In this document: one piece after another, positions 32,695 through 33,823 of the stretch
Numbering within the stretch: position 1 is the stretch's first letter
Layout of the letters: each line of letters begins with the position of its first letter
Source: Gammaproteobacteria bacterium
Lineage (GTDB): Bacteria > Pseudomonadota > Gammaproteobacteria > UBA6429 > Thiohalophilaceae
Assembly (NCBI GenBank): GCA_024641445.1
Contig: JAHEDA010000001.1
Span: 1-33,823, forward strand
DNA: 33,823 nucleotides
Direction of reading: 5' to 3'
Translations under genes and position numbers: made by a program
Notes under the pieces: model-generated
The model's input: the letters and a program-made list of their open reading frames with translations, nothing else
Database searches by the model: none
What the model was told of the DNA's origin: nothing

Positions 32695-32880
32695 GTTCAT
32701 TACCTTAATAGAAATTAATTGAGATTAACCGGCTGGGGGACGTGTAACGGGAGGTTTGGGAGGTTTCACGGAGAGAACGACCAAAACACCGCTGCATCGG
32801 TGTCCGCAGCTTGGGTAAACTTTAGACCAGATTAAATAAAAAGGCCACGGCTTTTTGACCATCCCTGAGGGGCGGAATCC
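32695..32880 (-). promoter_or_regulatory. Structured 5' leader and promoter region of the cold-shock gene
   Basis: The region between the csp start and the divergent glycosyltransferase promoter has no gene. In the mRNA sense it contains two tandem copies of AAACCTCCC (32749-32766), a perfect six-base hairpin ACACCG/CGGTGT (32786-32803) and an AAAAAG/CTTTTT imperfect hairpin (about 32838-32856). A TTTAAT box near 32832-32837 on the minus strand is a possible -10. Exact promoter position cannot be set. An extended leader is inferred from the size of the gap. Confidence 0.45.
32749..32766 (-). repeat. Tandem nine-base repeat in the csp leader
   Basis: GGGAGGTTT occurs twice without a gap (32749-32757 and 32758-32766), giving AAACCTCCC twice in the csp mRNA sense. 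CCTCC can pair with a Shine-Dalgarno sequence, so a role in translational control is possible, but the gene's own ribosome-binding site is only AAGG. Confidence 0.6.
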
Positions 32881-32913
32881 TCGCGTATTGTAGGAAATGA
32901 TATGTTACTGTTT

Positions 32914-32919
32914 TATAAT
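32914..32919 (+). promoter_or_regulatory. Candidate -10 element of the glycosyltransferase gene
   Basis: A consensus TATAAT lies 48 bases upstream of the GTG start, in a very AT-rich stretch. No -35 near consensus is found at 16-18 bases; TTGTAG at 32888-32893 is 20 bases away. Confidence 0.4.
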
Positions 32920-32966
32920 AAAAAATATTTTGTGATTTGGGCTCGATTGGAGAGGGGATAAGCGGC

Positions 32967-33823
32967 GTGTCTGGTGAAACAAAGGCAATGATATCCATCG
33001 TTGTACCAGCCTATAACGAGGAAGAAGTACTCCCGGAATTTCATGCACGGCTCAGCAAGGTGCTGACGCGTGTCGCCATGCGTGCAGAGGTCGTCTACGT
33101 CAACGACGGCAGTCGTGATCGCACCCTGGAGGTGATGCACTCACTGCGCCAGCAGGACCCGCGTGTCGCGATCGTGGACATGAGTCGAAATTTTGGCAAG
33201 GAGATCGCGCTGACGGCGGGGTTGCACAAGGCGCAGGGTGATGCCGTGGTCGTCATTGATGCCGATTTGCAAGACCCGCCAGAGTTGATCACCGAATTTA
33301 TTACTGAGTGGCACAATGGCTTCGACGTAATCTATGCCCAGCGCACTCGTCGTGAGGGCGAGACGCTATTCAAAAAGACCACTGCGCACGCCTTTTATCG
33401 CCTGATGCAGCGCATCGGTAATGTAAAACTACCAGAGGATACCGGTGATTATCGGCTGCTGAGTCGGCGCGCAGTCGATGCGCTGAATTCACTGGGCGAG
33501 TACCATCGCTTTATGAAGGGACTGTTTGCCTGGATTGGCTTCAAGCAAAAGGCCGTACCCTATGCGCGTGACCCGCGTCACGCCGGGGTGAGCAAATGGA
33601 ATTACTGGAAGTTGTGGAACCTGGCCCTGGAGGGGATCACCTCCTTCACCACGGCACCGTTAAAGCTTGCCACCTATTTTGGCTTACTCACTGCGCTGGC
33701 CGCCTTCGCCTATGGCACCTATTTTCTCGTGCGCACCCTGATCTTCGGTAACCCGGTGCCGGGCTATCCCTCCTTGATCACCATCATGCTCTTCATGGGT
33801 GGCATCCAGCTCATGGCCATCGG
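32967..33823 (+). CDS. Family 2 glycosyltransferase, incomplete at window edge
   Basis: The first 285 codons of a polyisoprenyl-phosphate hexose or similar transferase are present; the gene runs off the right edge with no stop. The GT2 fold is clear: ISIVVPAYNEEEVLPEF, VYVNDGSRDRTLEVM, the metal-binding ALTAGLHKAQGDAVVVIDADLQDP (D98-x-D100), and the acceptor-site EDTGDYRLLSRRAV and YHRFMKGLFAWIG. Two membrane segments (about 236-258 and 268-285) near the C-terminus match the GtrB/DPM1-like layout, as in bacterial bactoprenol glucosyl transferases. The start is GTG at 32967 with AGGGG nine bases upstream; ATG at 32988 is an alternative. It diverges from the csp gene. Donor, acceptor and pathway are unknown. 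Confidence 0.92.
   Translation, partial: MSGETKAMISIVVPAYNEEEVLPEFHARLSKVLTRVAMRAEVVYVNDGSRDRTLEVMHSLRQQDPRVAIVDMSRNFGKEIALTAGLHKAQGDAVVVIDADLQDPPELITEFITEWHNGFDVIYAQRTRREGETLFKKTTAHAFYRLMQRIGNVKLPEDTGDYRLLSRRAVDALNSLGEYHRFMKGLFAWIGFKQKAVPYARDPRHAGVSKWNYWKLWNLALEGITSFTTAPLKLATYFGLLTALAAFAYGTYFLVRTLIFGNPVPGYPSLITIMLFMGGIQLMAI

Noticed and set aside
1..33823. CRISPR arrays, tRNA or rRNA genes, insertion sequences, phage genes
   Set aside because: None was seen: no spaced direct repeats, no tRNA cloverleaf with a CCA end noticed, and no transposase or integrase motif in any frame.

Overview
The window looks like an ordinary chromosomal stretch of a free-living gammaproteobacterium. Several proteins read as close relatives of Escherichia coli-type housekeeping factors: ArfB, RluA, YaiI, RlmM and a CspA-type cold-shock protein. 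The double membrane is evident from lipoproteins, an LpxR-like outer-membrane protein and periplasmic thioredoxin-fold proteins. Base composition is moderately GC-rich and fairly even by eye. I saw no tRNA, rRNA, transposase, integrase, phage gene or CRISPR array. The genus cannot be fixed from the sequence alone.

Layout. 1-4.5 kb: a secreted chalcone-isomerase-like protein, the ribosome-rescue hydrolase ArfB, a membrane hybrid histidine kinase, the pseudouridine synthase RluA and an NnrU-family membrane protein. 4.5-6.9 kb: a two-gene unit of the uncharacterised TIGR03546/TIGR03545 families. 6.9-10 kb: a translationally coupled HlyD-type lipoprotein / ABC ATPase / ABC-2 permease exporter operon with a recognisable promoter inside nested inverted repeats. 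10-12.5 kb: a tandem CDGSH iron-sulfur protein and a large unassigned radical SAM protein. 12.6-18 kb: an LpxR-family outer-membrane protein, YaiI, an RRM RNA-binding protein, a soluble PDC/Cache-domain protein and a DEAD-box helicase of the CsdA/DeaD type. 18-21.3 kb: a PhnD-like periplasmic binding protein upstream of a HAMP-PAS-GGDEF-EAL protein, a likely ligand-to-c-di-GMP signalling pair. 21.4-25.7 kb: an MFS transporter, a membrane metallophosphoesterase, a 2OG-Fe(II) oxygenase-like protein, a secreted orphan and a TlpA-type thioredoxin. 25.9-28.4 kb: a glycine-zipper lipoprotein and a DUF6515-like protein sharing a C-terminal module, a gene remnant and a SleB-type cell-wall hydrolase. 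28.4-33.8 kb: a second MFS protein, RlmM, a YjdF-type membrane protein, a DUF1223 protein, a cold-shock protein with a structured leader and terminator, and a family 2 glycosyltransferase that runs off the right edge.

Themes. RNA metabolism recurs (ArfB, RluA, RRM protein, DEAD-box helicase, RlmM, Csp), and three of these families are typical of cold or stress adaptation. Envelope functions form the second theme: exporter, LpxR-like protein, glycine-zipper lipoprotein, cell-wall hydrolase and thioredoxin-fold proteins. Nothing amounts to a classical defence or mobile island. The most promising leads are the PhnD/c-di-GMP pair, the split shared module in the two envelope genes near 26-27 kb, the unassigned radical SAM protein, and the start-less protein-like reading frame near 27.4 kb.
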